NCBI RefSeq assembly: GCF_014851865.1
Contig: NZ_JACVAM010000008.1
Coordinates: 124,001-188,000 of the forward strand
DNA: 64,000 bases
Reading direction: 5' to 3'
Source of the DNA: Pseudomonas sp. PDM16
Lineage (GTDB): Bacteria > Pseudomonadota > Gammaproteobacteria > Pseudomonadales > Pseudomonadaceae
Shown here: one piece after another, positions 8,836-17,820 of the stretch
Layout of the letters: each line of letters begins with the position of its first letter
Numbering within the stretch: the first letter of the stretch is position 1
Translations under genes and position numbers: made by a program
The notes under the pieces: model-generated
Told to the model about the DNA's origin: nothing
The model's database searches: none
The model's input: the letters and a program-made list of their open reading frames with translations, nothing else

Positions 8836-10512
8836 ATGAGCGTGTCAACCGCAGAACCCGGCCATGCGCCGGCCCGTCCCATGACGTCGGAAGAGCGCAA
8901 GGTCATCTTCGCATCTTCCCTCGGCACCGTCTTCGAATGGTACGACTTCTATTTATACGGTTCCCTCTCGGCAATCATCGCGGCGCAGTTCTTCTCCGGG
9001 GTAAACCCCACCGCAGCCTTTATCTTCGCCCTCATGGCCTTCGCCGCCGGTTTCGCGGTACGGCCGTTCGGCGCGATCTTCTTCGGGCGCCTGGGCGATC
9101 TGGTTGGGCGTAAATACACCTTCCTCATCACCATCCTGATCATGGGGTTGTCGACCTTCATCGTCGGCATCCTGCCCTCGTATGCCAGCTGGGGCATCGC
9201 GGCGCCGATCATTCTCATCGTATTACGGCTGTTCCAGGGCCTGGCGCTGGGCGGCGAGTACGGTGGCGCAGCGACCTATGTGGCCGAGCATGCGCCACAT
9301 GGTCGGCGCGGCTTCTACACGTCATGGATCCAGACCACCGCGACCCTGGGCTTGTTCCTGTCGCTGCTGGTGATCCTTGGTACTCGTACCTGGCTGGGTG
9401 AGGAAGCCTTCGCTGACTGGGGCTGGCGTATCCCCTTCCTGCTCTCCATCGTGCTGCTAGGCATCTCGGTGTGGATTCGCCTGACCCTGAGCGAGAGCCC
9501 GGCCTTCAAGAAGATGAAGGAGGAGGGCAAGACCTCCAAGGCGCCGCTGACCGAGGCCTTTGGCCGTTGGGAAAACGCCAAGGTGGCGCTGATCGCCCTG
9601 TTCGGTGGTACCGCCGGTCAGGCGGTCGTCTGGTACACCGGGCAGTTCTACGCGCTGTTCTTCCTGACCCAGACGCTCAAGGTGGACGGTGCCACGGCGA
9701 ACATCCTGATCGCCTTGTCTCTGCTCATCGGTACGCCGTTCTTCATCGTGTTCGGCTGGCTGTCGGACAAGATCGGGCGTAAGCCGATCATCCTAGGCGG
9801 CTGCCTGATCGCCGCGCTGACCTATTTCCCGCTGTTCGGCCTGATCACCCACTACGCCAACCCGGCGCTGGAGCAAGCCCAGGTCTCGGCGCCGGTGACG
9901 GTGGTGGCCGATCCCAACGAGTGCTCCTTCCAGTTCAACCCGGTGGGCACCGCGAAGTTCGTCACCTCATGCGATATCGCCAAGGGCTTCCTCGCCCGCA
10001 ACTCGGTGAACTACGCCAACGAGGCGGCGTCGGTCGGGACCAACGCCAGCATCCGTATCGGCGAGCAGACCATCGCCTCGTTCTCCGGCGCCGGCATGCC
10101 GGCCGAGCAGTTCAAGGCCGAGTCCGATGCCTTCAATGCCAGGGTGACCGAGGTGATTCGCAGTGCGGGCTATCCGGCCAAGGCCGACCCTGCGCAGATC
10201 AATACGCCGATGCTGGTGCTGCTGCTGACCATCCTGGTGCTGTTCGTGACCATGGTGTACGGGCCCATTGCGGCGCTGCTGGTAGAGCTGTTCCCGACGC
10301 GCATCCGCTACACCGCGATGTCGCTGCCGTACCACATCGGCAACGGCTGGTTCGGTGGCTTCCTGCCGACCACTGCCTTCGCCATGGTCGCCGCTACCGG
10401 CAACATCTACTACGGGCTGTGGTACCCGATCGTGGTGGCGGTGATGACCTTCATCATCGGCCTGTTCCTGATGCCGGAGACCAAGGACCGCGACCTGCGC
10501 GACTGGCACTGA
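8836..10512 (+). CDS. MHS-family MFS transporter
   Basis: A 558-residue major-facilitator protein of the metabolite:H+ symporter group (ProP/ShiA/KgtP-like), importing a small metabolite with protons. The N-terminus is diagnostic (SLGTVFEWYDFYLYGSLSA), with the loop 2-3 motif GRLGDLVGRKYT and its repeat GWLSDKIGRKPIILGG. An extra polar stretch of roughly 110 residues (about 350-460, with two cysteines) sits between membrane segments in the second half and is probably periplasmic. Start chosen at 8836 behind GGAGG; the frame opens at a TTG at 8731, but that extension is not hydrophobic or family-like. Substrate cannot be told. It lies between retS and purD, where P. aeruginosa has nothing. Confidence 0.88.
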   Translation: MSVSTAEPGHAPARPMTSEERKVIFASSLGTVFEWYDFYLYGSLSAIIAAQFFSGVNPTAAFIFALMAFAAGFAVRPFGAIFFGRLGDLVGRKYTFLITILIMGLSTFIVGILPSYASWGIAAPIILIVLRLFQGLALGGEYGGAATYVAEHAPHGRRGFYTSWIQTTATLGLFLSLLVILGTRTWLGEEAFADWGWRIPFLLSIVLLGISVWIRLTLSESPAFKKMKEEGKTSKAPLTEAFGRWENAKVALIALFGGTAGQAVVWYTGQFYALFFLTQTLKVDGATANILIALSLLIGTPFFIVFGWLSDKIGRKPIILGGCLIAALTYFPLFGLITHYANPALEQAQVSAPVTVVADPNECSFQFNPVGTAKFVTSCDIAKGFLARNSVNYANEAASVGTNASIRIGEQTIASFSGAGMPAEQFKAESDAFNARVTEVIRSAGYPAKADPAQINTPMLVLLLTILVLFVTMVYGPIAALLVELFPTRIRYTAMSLPYHIGNGWFGGFLPTTAFAMVAATGNIYYGLWYPIVVAVMTFIIGLFLMPETKDRDLRDWH

Positions 10513-10524
10513 CCTCCATCCGCA

Positions 10525-10559
10525 AATGAAAAGGCCCCGCAGTGCGGGGCCTTTTCATT
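10525..10559 (+). terminator. Rho-independent terminator of the MFS gene
   Basis: A perfect 16-bp stem AATGAAAAGGCCCCGC / GCGGGGCCTTTTCATT with a 3-base loop, 13 bases after the stop codon. The T-run is within the stem's right arm. Confidence 0.9.
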
Positions 10560-10568
10560 GAAAGGGGC

Positions 10569-10709
10569 AAAAACGTGTTCACGGTTATCGAGCTAGAGCC
10601 ATACAAGGCAAAAACAGGCGAGGAAGCGGAATGTACTTTTGTACATGAGCATTCCGAACCTGTTTTTAACGCAGTAGGGCCGACGCGCAGAGGGCCGTGA
10701 GCAGGTTTT
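10569..10709. repeat. Large imperfect palindrome, element A
   Basis: About 140 bp forming one long imperfect hairpin. The outer arms pair GTGTTCACGG with CCGTGAGCAG; inner arms pair AAAAACAGG with CCTGTTTTT. A central small hairpin reads GAATGTAC..GTACATGAGCATTC. It abuts the purD stop codon at 10712. Two relatives (B at 12094-12219, C at 17821-17951) share the general plan and an ATGAGCA core. Confidence 0.7.
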
Positions 10710-12002
10710 TCAGCCTTCGCCGTTCTCGCGGGCGATAGCGCGGTAGCCGATGTCGCTGCGGTAGAAGCTGCCGTTCCAGCGGATCTGCTCGGCCAGGCGG
10801 TAGGCCTGTTGCTGGGCGTCGGACACGCTCTTGCCGATGGCGGTGGCGCACAGCACGCGGCCGCCCGCGGTGACGATTTCACCGGCTGCGTTCAGCGCGG
10901 TACCGGCGTGGAACACCTTGCCGTCGATCTTGGCAGCGGCGTCCAGGCCTTCGATCACGTCGCCCTTGGCATAGTCGGTCGGGTAGCCGCCAGCGGCGAT
11001 CACCACACCCACGGTCGGACGCGGGTCCCAGGTCGCTTCAACTTTGTCCAGCGCCTTGGCCAGGGCGGCCTCGACCAGCAGCACCAGGGACGATTCCAGG
11101 CGGACCATGATCGGCTGGGTTTCCGGGTCGCCGAAGCGGCAGTTGAACTCGATGACCTTCGGCTTGCCAGCCTTGTCGATCATCAGGCCGGCGTAGAGGA
11201 AGCCGGTGTAGACGTTGCCTTCGCTGGCCATGCCGCGCACGGTCGGGTAGATCACTTCGTCCATCACGCGCTTGTGCACGTCGGCGGTGACCACTGGAGC
11301 GGGCGAGTAGGCGCCCATACCGCCGGTGTTCGGGCCGGTGTCGGCGTCGCCAACACGTTTGTGGTCCTGGCTGGTGGCCATTGGCAGCACGTTCTCGCCG
11401 TCGACCATAACGATGAAGCTGGCTTCTTCGCCGTCGAGGAACTCCTCGATTACTACGCGCGCGCCGGCGTCGCCGAAGGCGTTGCCCGACAGCATGTCGC
11501 GCACGGCTTCCTCTGCCTCGGCCAGGGTCATGGCAACGATCACGCCTTTACCGGCGGCCAGGCCGTCGGCCTTGACCACGATCGGTGCGCCTTTCTCACG
11601 CAGGTAGGCCAGCGCCGGCTCGACTTCGGTGAAGTTCTGGTAGTCGGCGGTGGGGATGTTGTGGCGCGCCAGGAAGTCCTTGGTGAAGGCCTTGGAGCCT
11701 TCCAGCTGGGCGGCGGCGGCGGTGGGGCCGAAGATGTCCAGCTTGCGGGTGCGGAACAGGTCGACCACGCCCTTCACCAGCGGCGCTTCCGGGCCGACGA
11801 TGGTCAGTTGCACGTTCTGGGCGGCGAAGTCGGCCAGTTGCTCGATGGCCAGCACGTCGATGGCGACGTTCTCGCACTTGGCTTCGGTGGCGGTGCCGGC
11901 GTTGCCCGGGGCGACGAAGACTTTCTCGACGCGCTTGTCCTGCGCCACTTTCCAGGCCAGGGCGTGTTCACGACCGCCGCTGCCAATGATCAATACGTTC
12001 AT
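10710..12002 (-). CDS. purD: Phosphoribosylamine--glycine ligase
   Basis: Second step of de novo purine synthesis: joins glycine to 5-phosphoribosylamine using ATP. 430 residues, full length. The start MNVLIIGSGGREHALAWKV is the classic PurD N-domain; the ATP-grasp part carries KADGLAAGKGV and VIEEFLDGEEASF, and the C-domain GVVIAAGGYP. ATG behind GGGAGAGA. It follows purH on the same strand, as in P. aeruginosa, but a 220-bp palindrome-rich gap lies between them. Confidence 0.97.
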   Translation of the reverse strand: MNVLIIGSGGREHALAWKVAQDKRVEKVFVAPGNAGTATEAKCENVAIDVLAIEQLADFAAQNVQLTIVGPEAPLVKGVVDLFRTRKLDIFGPTAAAAQLEGSKAFTKDFLARHNIPTADYQNFTEVEPALAYLREKGAPIVVKADGLAAGKGVIVAMTLAEAEEAVRDMLSGNAFGDAGARVVIEEFLDGEEASFIVMVDGENVLPMATSQDHKRVGDADTGPNTGGMGAYSPAPVVTADVHKRVMDEVIYPTVRGMASEGNVYTGFLYAGLMIDKAGKPKVIEFNCRFGDPETQPIMVRLESSLVLLVEAALAKALDKVEATWDPRPTVGVVIAAGGYPTDYAKGDVIEGLDAAAKIDGKVFHAGTALNAAGEIVTAGGRVLCATAIGKSVSDAQQQAYRLAEQIRWNGSFYRSDIGYRAIARENGEG

Positions 12003-12040
12003 GTCTCTCTCCCAGTGGAGGCGGGCTCTGGGCCCGTTCG

Positions 12041-12070
12041 GTGGATAAACAGAGCGTTATCCACCCTACG
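12041..12070. repeat. Short palindromic repeat related to 2999-3086
   Basis: GTGGATAA (12041-12048) and TTATCCAC (12057-12064) form an inverted pair, followed by CCTACG, so the right end equals the TCCACCCTACG end of the repeat at 2999-3086. It lies upstream of purD. Confidence 0.55.
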
Positions 12071-12093
12071 AAAACTTTGCTTCTAGCAATCTA

Positions 12094-12219
12094 TCGGGCC
12101 GCGATGGAGCTGGTGGATGCTAGGCGCGGATGGCTTCGATAAGCGCAGTTGCCAACTGGCAATGAGCATTAGCGAAGTCGTCCGCAACAACGCAGACGCC
12201 TGCTACAGCGCGGCCGCGC
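12094..12219. repeat. Large imperfect palindrome, element B
   Basis: About 125 bp. The outer arms CGGGCCGCG and CGCGGCCGCG pair imperfectly, then matching blocks run inward (GCGGATGGCTTCG against CGAAGTCGTCCGC). The core is TTGCCA-AC-TGGCAA (12149-12162) followed by ATGAGCATT. It lies immediately beyond the purH stop codon (12225). Confidence 0.65.
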
Positions 12220-12224
12220 CACGG

Positions 12225-13832
12225 TCAGTGGCGGAAGTGGCGCATGCCGGTGAATACCATGGCGATGCCGGCTTCATCGGCTGCGGCGATGACTTCGGCA
12301 TCGCGCATCGAACCGCCCGGCTGGATCACCGCGGTGATGCCGACCTTGGCCGCATTGTCCAGACCGTCGCGGAACGGGAAGAAGGCGTCGGAGGCCATCA
12401 CCGAACCGGCGACCTGCAGGCCGGCGTGCTCGGCCTTGATCGCGGCGATGCGTGCGGAGTTGACGCGGCTCATCTGGCCGGCGCCGACGCCGATGGTCTG
12501 GCGGCCTTTGGCATAGACGATGGCGTTGGATTTGACGAACTTGGCCACTTTCCAGGCGAACACCAGGTCGTGGATTTCCTGTTCGGTCGGCGCGCGCTTG
12601 GTGACCACCTTGAGGTCTTCGGCCTTGATCATGCCGATGTCGCGGCTCTGTACCAGCAGGCCACCGTTGACGCGTTTGAAGTCCCAACCGGCGCTGCGCT
12701 CGGCCGGCCATTCGCCGCATTCGAGCAGGCGTACGTTGGCCTTGGCGGCAACCACGTCGCGGGCGGCCTGGGAGATTTTCGGGGCGATGATCACTTCGAC
12801 GAATTGACGGTCGACGATGGCCTTGGCGGTTTCGCCGTCCAGCTCGCGGTTGAAGGCGATGATGCCGCCGAAGGCCGACTCGGTGTCGGTGGCGTAGGCC
12901 AGGTCGTAGGCCTTGCGGATGCCGCCTTCGGCGTCGGTGGCAACGGCCACGCCGCACGGGTTGGCGTGCTTGACGATGACGCAGGCCGGTTTGACGAAGC
13001 TCTTCACGCATTCCAGCGCGGCGTCGGTGTCGGCCACGTTGTTGAACGACAGTTCCTTGCCCTGCAGCTGGATGGCGGTGGCCACGCTGGCCTCGCCTTT
13101 CTGTGCTTCCACGTAGAACGCCGCGCTCTGGTGCGGGTTCTCGCCGTAGCGCATTTCCTGGGCCTTGATGAACTGGCTGTTGAAGGTGCGCGGGAAGGCG
13201 CCGCGCTCTTCGGTGCTCAGGGTGTCGCGGCTCTGGTCGATGGTGCCCAGGTAGTTGGCGATCATGCCGTCGTAGGCAGCGGTGTGCTCGAAGGCCTTGA
13301 GGGCCAGGTCGAAGCGCTGGGCGTAGCTCAGGCCACCGGCCTTGAGGCTATCGACTATGCCGGCGTAGTCGCTGGCGTTGACCACGATGGCCACGTCTTT
13401 GTGGTTCTTAGCGGCGGAGCGAACCATGGTCGGGCCGCCGATGTCGATGTTCTCGATGGCGTCGGCCAGGTCACAGCCCGGCTTGGCCACGGTGGCGGCG
13501 AAGGGGTAGAGGTTGACCGCGACCAGGTCGATCGGCTTGATGCCGTGCTGCTCCATCACTGCGCCGTCGAGGGCGCGACGACCGAGGATGCCACCGTGGA
13601 TCTTCGGGTGCAGGGTCTTCACGCGACCGTCCATCATTTCCGGGAAGCCGGTGTAGTCGGCCACTTCCACGGCCGCGACGCCGTTGTCCTTGAGCAGCTT
13701 GTAGGTGCCGCCGGTGGAGAGGATTTCCACGCCCAGGCTGACGAGTTCACGGGCGAACTCGAGGATGCCGGTCTTGTCGGAGACGCTGATCAGGGCGCGG
13801 CGAACGGGGAGGCGGGTGGTCTGGTCGGTCAT
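12225..13832 (-). CDS. purH: Bifunctional AICAR transformylase / IMP cyclohydrolase
   Basis: Last two steps of IMP synthesis. 535 residues from the ATG at 13832 (MTDQTTRLPVRRALISVSDK), the length known for the Pseudomonas protein. N-terminal cyclohydrolase domain with STGGTYKLL and GRVKTLHPKIHGG; C-terminal transformylase domain with RYGENPHQSAAFY and the KHANPCG motif. The frame runs upstream to 13895, but those codons overlap the fis terminator and have no family match. It follows dusB-fis on the same strand behind that terminator. Confidence 0.97.
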   Translation of the reverse strand: MTDQTTRLPVRRALISVSDKTGILEFARELVSLGVEILSTGGTYKLLKDNGVAAVEVADYTGFPEMMDGRVKTLHPKIHGGILGRRALDGAVMEQHGIKPIDLVAVNLYPFAATVAKPGCDLADAIENIDIGGPTMVRSAAKNHKDVAIVVNASDYAGIVDSLKAGGLSYAQRFDLALKAFEHTAAYDGMIANYLGTIDQSRDTLSTEERGAFPRTFNSQFIKAQEMRYGENPHQSAAFYVEAQKGEASVATAIQLQGKELSFNNVADTDAALECVKSFVKPACVIVKHANPCGVAVATDAEGGIRKAYDLAYATDTESAFGGIIAFNRELDGETAKAIVDRQFVEVIIAPKISQAARDVVAAKANVRLLECGEWPAERSAGWDFKRVNGGLLVQSRDIGMIKAEDLKVVTKRAPTEQEIHDLVFAWKVAKFVKSNAIVYAKGRQTIGVGAGQMSRVNSARIAAIKAEHAGLQVAGSVMASDAFFPFRDGLDNAAKVGITAVIQPGGSMRDAEVIAAADEAGIAMVFTGMRHFRH

Positions 13833-13862
13833 TGCAAAGTCCATCGGAGCTGGAGATTCAGT

Positions 13863-13892
13863 AAAAAAGGCGACCCCAGGGCCGCCCTTTTC
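13863..13892 (-). terminator. Rho-independent terminator of dusB-fis
   Basis: On the minus strand AAAAGGGCGGC..GTCGCCTTTTTT folds into a GC stem followed by a T-run, 15 bases after the fis stop. The purH start lies just downstream. Confidence 0.8.
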
Positions 13893-13906
13893 CATGTATT
13901 CGAGGC

Positions 13907-14242
13907 TTACAGCAGATCGTATTGCTTGAGCTTCTTGCGCAGGGTGCCGCGATTCAGGCCGAGCAGCTCGGAGGCCTTGGTCTGGTTGCCCTTGACGTAG
14001 TTCATCACGGTTTCCAGCAGCGGCGCTTCGACCTCGGTCAGGACCAGGTTGTAGACGTCGGTGACGTCGGCCCCTTCGAGATGGGCGAAGTAGTTGTGCA
14101 GGGCCTTCTCCACGCTGTCGCGCAGGGTCTGGCCCTGCTCGAACGGAGTGTTCAGGTGCTGCTTCAGGTTGGCGTTGTCGCTCACGGGTACTGCCCCATC
14201 AAAAACTGATTGCTCAAAAAAAGGCTCGGTCATCCTCGTCAT
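13907..14242 (-). CDS. fis: DNA-binding protein Fis
   Basis: Nucleoid-associated DNA-bending protein and global regulator, active as a homodimer. 111 residues, close to the Pseudomonas length. The C-terminal helix-turn-helix VKGNQTKASELLGLNRGTLRKKLKQYDLL is essentially the family consensus. The ATG overlaps the dusB stop (ATGA, 14239-14242), so both are translated from one transcript, the classic dusB-fis operon. The first dozen residues vary between species. Confidence 0.97.
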   Translation of the reverse strand: MTRMTEPFFEQSVFDGAVPVSDNANLKQHLNTPFEQGQTLRDSVEKALHNYFAHLEGADVTDVYNLVLTEVEAPLLETVMNYVKGNQTKASELLGLNRGTLRKKLKQYDLL

Positions 14243-15237
14243 GCGGCCACCCCTTCTCCTTTATTGTTCTGCTCGGCGAAGAACTGCCGAGCGGCGGTGT
14301 ACTGCGCGTCCGTACTTTCCAGACGATTGAACTCGGCGCGGAACTCGCGGGCGCCGGGTAGCGTTGCCAGGTACCAGCCGACATGCTTGCGGGCGATGCG
14401 GGCGCCCATCAGATCGCCATAGAAGGCGTGCAGCGCGGCCAGGTGCTCCAGCAGGATTCGTTCTACTTCGTACAGCGTTGGCGCCGGCAGCTCCTTGCCG
14501 GTCGCCAGGTAATGAGCGATCTCGCGGAAGATCCACGGCCGCCCTTGCGCCGCACGGCCGATCAGCAGGGCGTCGGCGCCGGTGGCGTCGAGCACGGCCT
14601 TGGCCTTGTGCGGCGAATCGATGTCGCCATTGGCGAACACCGGAATCGAGATCGCCTGCTTGATGGCGGCGATGGTGTCGTACTCGGCCTCGCCGGTGTA
14701 CAGGTCGGCGCGGGTGCGGCCATGCACGGCGAGGGCGGCGATGCCAGCCTGCTCGGCGATCTTGGCCACGTTGATGCCGTTCTTGTTCGCGCGATCCCAG
14801 CCGGTGCGGATCTTCAGGGTCACCGGCACGTCGACCGCCTTGACCACGGCGTCGAGGATTGCCGTCACCAATTCTTCATCTTTCATCAGCGCCGAACCGG
14901 CGGCCTTGTTGCAGACCTTCTTGGCCGGGCAGCCCATGTTGATGTCGATGATCTGCGCGCCCATCTCCACATTGCGACGGGCGGCTTCGGCCAGCATCTC
15001 GGGATCGCCACCGGCGATCTGCACCGAGCGTGGCTCGAGATCACCGGTATGGATCATACGCAGGCTGGATTTACGGCTGTTCCACAGACGCACGTCGCTG
15101 GTGACCATTTCCGAGACTACCAGCCCGGCGCCAAGGCGCCGGCACAGCTGTCGGAACGGCTGATCGGTGACGCCCGCCATGGGGGCGAGGATCAGCTGAT
15201 TGGGCAGTGTGTAAGGGCCGATGCGTACCACCGACAT
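14239..15237 (-). CDS. dusB: tRNA-dihydrouridine synthase B
   Basis: FMN enzyme that reduces specific uridines in the tRNA D-loop. 332 residues from the ATG at 15237 (MSVVRIGPYTLPNQ). TIM-barrel motifs: LAPMAGVTDQPFR, DINMGCPAKKVCNKAAGSALM with the catalytic cysteine, and VFANGDIDS. In-frame starts at 15243 and 15273 exist but lengthen the protein beyond its relatives. It overlaps fis by four bases and drives its expression. Confidence 0.95.
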   Translation of the reverse strand: MSVVRIGPYTLPNQLILAPMAGVTDQPFRQLCRRLGAGLVVSEMVTSDVRLWNSRKSSLRMIHTGDLEPRSVQIAGGDPEMLAEAARRNVEMGAQIIDINMGCPAKKVCNKAAGSALMKDEELVTAILDAVVKAVDVPVTLKIRTGWDRANKNGINVAKIAEQAGIAALAVHGRTRADLYTGEAEYDTIAAIKQAISIPVFANGDIDSPHKAKAVLDATGADALLIGRAAQGRPWIFREIAHYLATGKELPAPTLYEVERILLEHLAALHAFYGDLMGARIARKHVGWYLATLPGAREFRAEFNRLESTDAQYTAARQFFAEQNNKGEGVAA

Positions 15238-15419
15238 GGTCATCCCTGTTGTCTCGAGGGTCGTTTCGGGCAATGGCGTAGCCTGCCAAAGTGCGGAACG
15301 GCGATCGGGGGAGTGCGAAAAAGGGAGGGCATGATACCCGCTCTCGGTGACCGGATAAAGGCTGTTTTGAACAAATTATGAGCAGCCATCGGGTTATCGC
15401 CGTTGGCTAGGTGAAGTGG

Positions 15420-15446
15420 CGAAAACGCCGGGAATCAGGCGTTTTC
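15420..15446 (-). terminator. Terminator of the DUF3426 gene
   Basis: AAAACGCC and GGCGTTTT form an 8-bp stem with an 8-base loop just after the stop codon at 15450. The A/T flanks make it work in either direction, so it also insulates dusB. Confidence 0.75.
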
Positions 15447-15449
15447 GAC

Positions 15450-16829
15450 CTATTCGGGGGAGTGGAAGCTGAGGCTGTAGTTGACCGCTCTGGAGCCTGG
15501 GTCCTTGATCTCCAGGGAGATGTGGATCGGCGTCTGCGGCGGCATCTCGTCGCGGCCGGCCAGCTCGCCGCTGAGGTACTCGCTGGGGCGGAAACGGCTG
15601 CTGGCGATCAGCTGGCCGTTGAGGTCGGCGAAGCGCAGTTCCAGCAGTGGGAACGGCTGGGCGAAGGGTGCGCGGTTGTAGAGGATGGCGTCGACCATCA
15701 GCGCGTCCATGTATTGCGGGTGGCTGCGCACTACCAGGTTGGTGCTGCGGATCTGGGAGATATCGACCTTGGACGGTAGGGTGCAGCCGATTTCCGGACA
15801 GATGGTCTCGAACCAGGGGCGGTACTGGTCCTGACGCGCCAGTTCTTCGAAGTGGTAGATCACGTACTGGCTGGCCAGGGCGCCGGCGGCGATCAGGTTC
15901 AGCAGGCCCCAGCCGATCCAGCGGCCCCAGGGCTTCTTCGGTTGCTGCCAGTCCAGCTGCAACGGGTCGTCACTGAGGTCGAGCAGGTTGTTGTTGCGCA
16001 GGGCCGGCTCGCTACGAGCGGGCTTGGCTGCTGGTTCGGCGATGCCGTAATCACCGTCGTCGATTGCCTCGGCATTGTCATCCTGCTCATTGAAGTCGCC
16101 CAGTTCTGGTTCATCGCGCTCGCGTGGTGGCTTATCGACGGGCTTGGGTAGGCCCGGTGATTCGGTTTTGCCAGTCGGCGTCGCAGGTTGTGGGCGATGC
16201 TCGGACTTGAGTTCGGGCTCCGATAGCGGCCTTGGACGAGCTGTTTGCTGGGTTTCGATCTTGCTCGGCGGCTCGTCCTTGATCAGCGACTCGGCCCAGC
16301 TCTCGTCGTGACGGGGGTCTTCGTCATCGGTATGCGGCCGGTGTTCACCGGGCTTGGGCGCACTCTCCATCGCGAGAAACTCGCGAGACAGCTGCATCTC
16401 CTGTTCCTCAAGCTTGGCTAGCTCTTCGTCCAGGTCGAGGCTGTCGAGGTCCAGGTCGTCGTGAATCCATAGCGTGTCGACGGACTTCTTTTCCGGTGCC
16501 GGTGCCTGGCTCGGCTTGGCAGGAGGAGCCGGCGGCATGGCCGCGGGCGGCACTGTTGTGGCCACTGGCGCAGGTGCAGGGCGCGGTGGTTGTGTAGTGA
16601 TCGGTTGTTCGGCAGGAGCTGCTGATCTGGTCGCGGGCGGTGTCGGGGTGGAGGGCAGGGCAGCTGGTTTGCTGGCTCTGTTTTGATCCACCAGCAATTG
16701 CTGGGCAGCATTGAACACGCGCATGCAGGCCCCGCAGCGGACTGCACCATGGGCTGCGCCCAGCTGCGCACGACTGATGCGGAAGCTGGTACGGCAGTGA
16801 GGGCATTGAGTGACGAAGCTGTCGGTCAT
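15450..16829 (-). CDS. Zinc-ribbon DUF3426 membrane protein
   Basis: 459 residues; function unknown. The N-terminus is an MJ0042-type zinc ribbon with two CxxC pairs (CPHCRTSFRI and CGACMRVF). A long Pro/Ala/Glu-rich linker (about 50-290) follows, with an acidic stretch DLDLDSLDLDEELAKLEEQE. One membrane helix (about 300-320) precedes the extracytoplasmic DUF3426 domain. It lies between prmA and dusB as in P. aeruginosa, so it may be co-transcribed with prmA. The cytoplasmic ribbon and outside domain suggest a membrane-linked sensor or scaffold; this is inference. Confidence 0.9.
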   Translation of the reverse strand: MTDSFVTQCPHCRTSFRISRAQLGAAHGAVRCGACMRVFNAAQQLLVDQNRASKPAALPSTPTPPATRSAAPAEQPITTQPPRPAPAPVATTVPPAAMPPAPPAKPSQAPAPEKKSVDTLWIHDDLDLDSLDLDEELAKLEEQEMQLSREFLAMESAPKPGEHRPHTDDEDPRHDESWAESLIKDEPPSKIETQQTARPRPLSEPELKSEHRPQPATPTGKTESPGLPKPVDKPPRERDEPELGDFNEQDDNAEAIDDGDYGIAEPAAKPARSEPALRNNNLLDLSDDPLQLDWQQPKKPWGRWIGWGLLNLIAAGALASQYVIYHFEELARQDQYRPWFETICPEIGCTLPSKVDISQIRSTNLVVRSHPQYMDALMVDAILYNRAPFAQPFPLLELRFADLNGQLIASSRFRPSEYLSGELAGRDEMPPQTPIHISLEIKDPGSRAVNYSLSFHSPE

Positions 16830-16893
16830 GCGGCGGTCCGTGCGAAACAGGGCGCTAGTTTACCCAAGCAGGGGCCTGGGAATACAAGCGTTG

Positions 16894-17772
16894 CTAGCGC
16901 TTCACCCCGCTGATGCGTACCCAGCCGTCCTTGATCGCGGTCGGGTCGAGGTCGAAGGCGCCCTCGTAGGCGGCGCGCACTTCCTCGGCCTGCTCGGCGA
17001 GGATGCCGGACAGCGCCAGTCGGCCACCGGCCTTGACCAGGCTGGTGATCTGCGGTGCCAGCGAGACCAGCGGGCCGGCCAGGATGTTGGCCACCACCAC
17101 TTCTGCCGGTTGTTGTGGCATGTCGGTGGGCAGGTAGACCGGGAACCGTGCCGGATCGATGCCGTTGCGTCCGGCATTGTCGCGCGAGGCCTCCAGTGCC
17201 TGCGGGTCGATATCGGTGCCGATGGCCTGTGGTGCGCCAAGCAGCAGAGCGGCGATGGCCAGGATGCCCGAGCCGCAGCCGAAGTCGATCACGTTGCAGT
17301 CGGCCAGGTCCTGGCCGTCCAGCCATTCCAGGCACAGCGCAGTGGTCGGGTGGGTGCCGGTACCGAAGGCCAGGCCCGGGTCGAGCAGCAGGTTGACCGC
17401 CTCCGGCTCCGGCGCGGCGTGCCAGCTCGGCACGATCCACAGGCGTCGACCGAAGCGCATGGGCTGGAAGTTGTCCATCCAGCTGCGTTCCCAGTCCTGG
17501 TCGGCGATGTGCTCGATCTCGTGGGCCGGCAGCTCGCCACCGGTGAGCAACTGCAGGTGCGCGACCAGATTGGCCGGATCGGTGTCGGCCTCGAACAGGG
17601 CCAGCAGGTGGGTGTTGGACCACAGCGGGGTGGTACCCAGGTCCGGCTCGAAGATCGGCTGATCCTCGGCATCCATGAAGGTTACCGACACGGCGCCGAC
17701 GCCGAGCAGGGCGTCTTCGTAAGTCTCCGCCTGTTCCGGGGTGATGGCGAGACGGACTTGTAACCAGGGCAT
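16894..17772 (-). CDS. prmA: Ribosomal protein L11 methyltransferase
   Basis: SAM-dependent enzyme that methylates ribosomal protein L11. 292 residues, full length. An N-terminal L11-recognition domain (MPWLQVRLAITPEQAETYED) is followed by the methyltransferase domain with LAFGTGTHPTTALCLEWL, the SAM loop VIDFGCGSGILAIAA and VVANILAGPL. ATG behind GAGG. The DUF3426 gene follows 64 bases downstream. Confidence 0.97.
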   Translation of the reverse strand: MPWLQVRLAITPEQAETYEDALLGVGAVSVTFMDAEDQPIFEPDLGTTPLWSNTHLLALFEADTDPANLVAHLQLLTGGELPAHEIEHIADQDWERSWMDNFQPMRFGRRLWIVPSWHAAPEPEAVNLLLDPGLAFGTGTHPTTALCLEWLDGQDLADCNVIDFGCGSGILAIAALLLGAPQAIGTDIDPQALEASRDNAGRNGIDPARFPVYLPTDMPQQPAEVVVANILAGPLVSLAPQITSLVKAGGRLALSGILAEQAEEVRAAYEGAFDLDPTAIKDGWVRISGVKR

Positions 17773-17820
17773 GGCGAACCTCGTGTGGTGTTGCGTGGGC
17801 GCGCAGCTTACTTGAGAGCC

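Noticed and set aside
10569..10709. Integron attC site
   Set aside because: The long hairpin recalls attC, but no recombination core boxes, integrase or gene cassettes are present; neighbours are core genes.
12117..14000. 627-codon plus-strand frame over purH and fis
   Set aside because: Runs through palindrome B and a terminator and is antisense to two certain genes.
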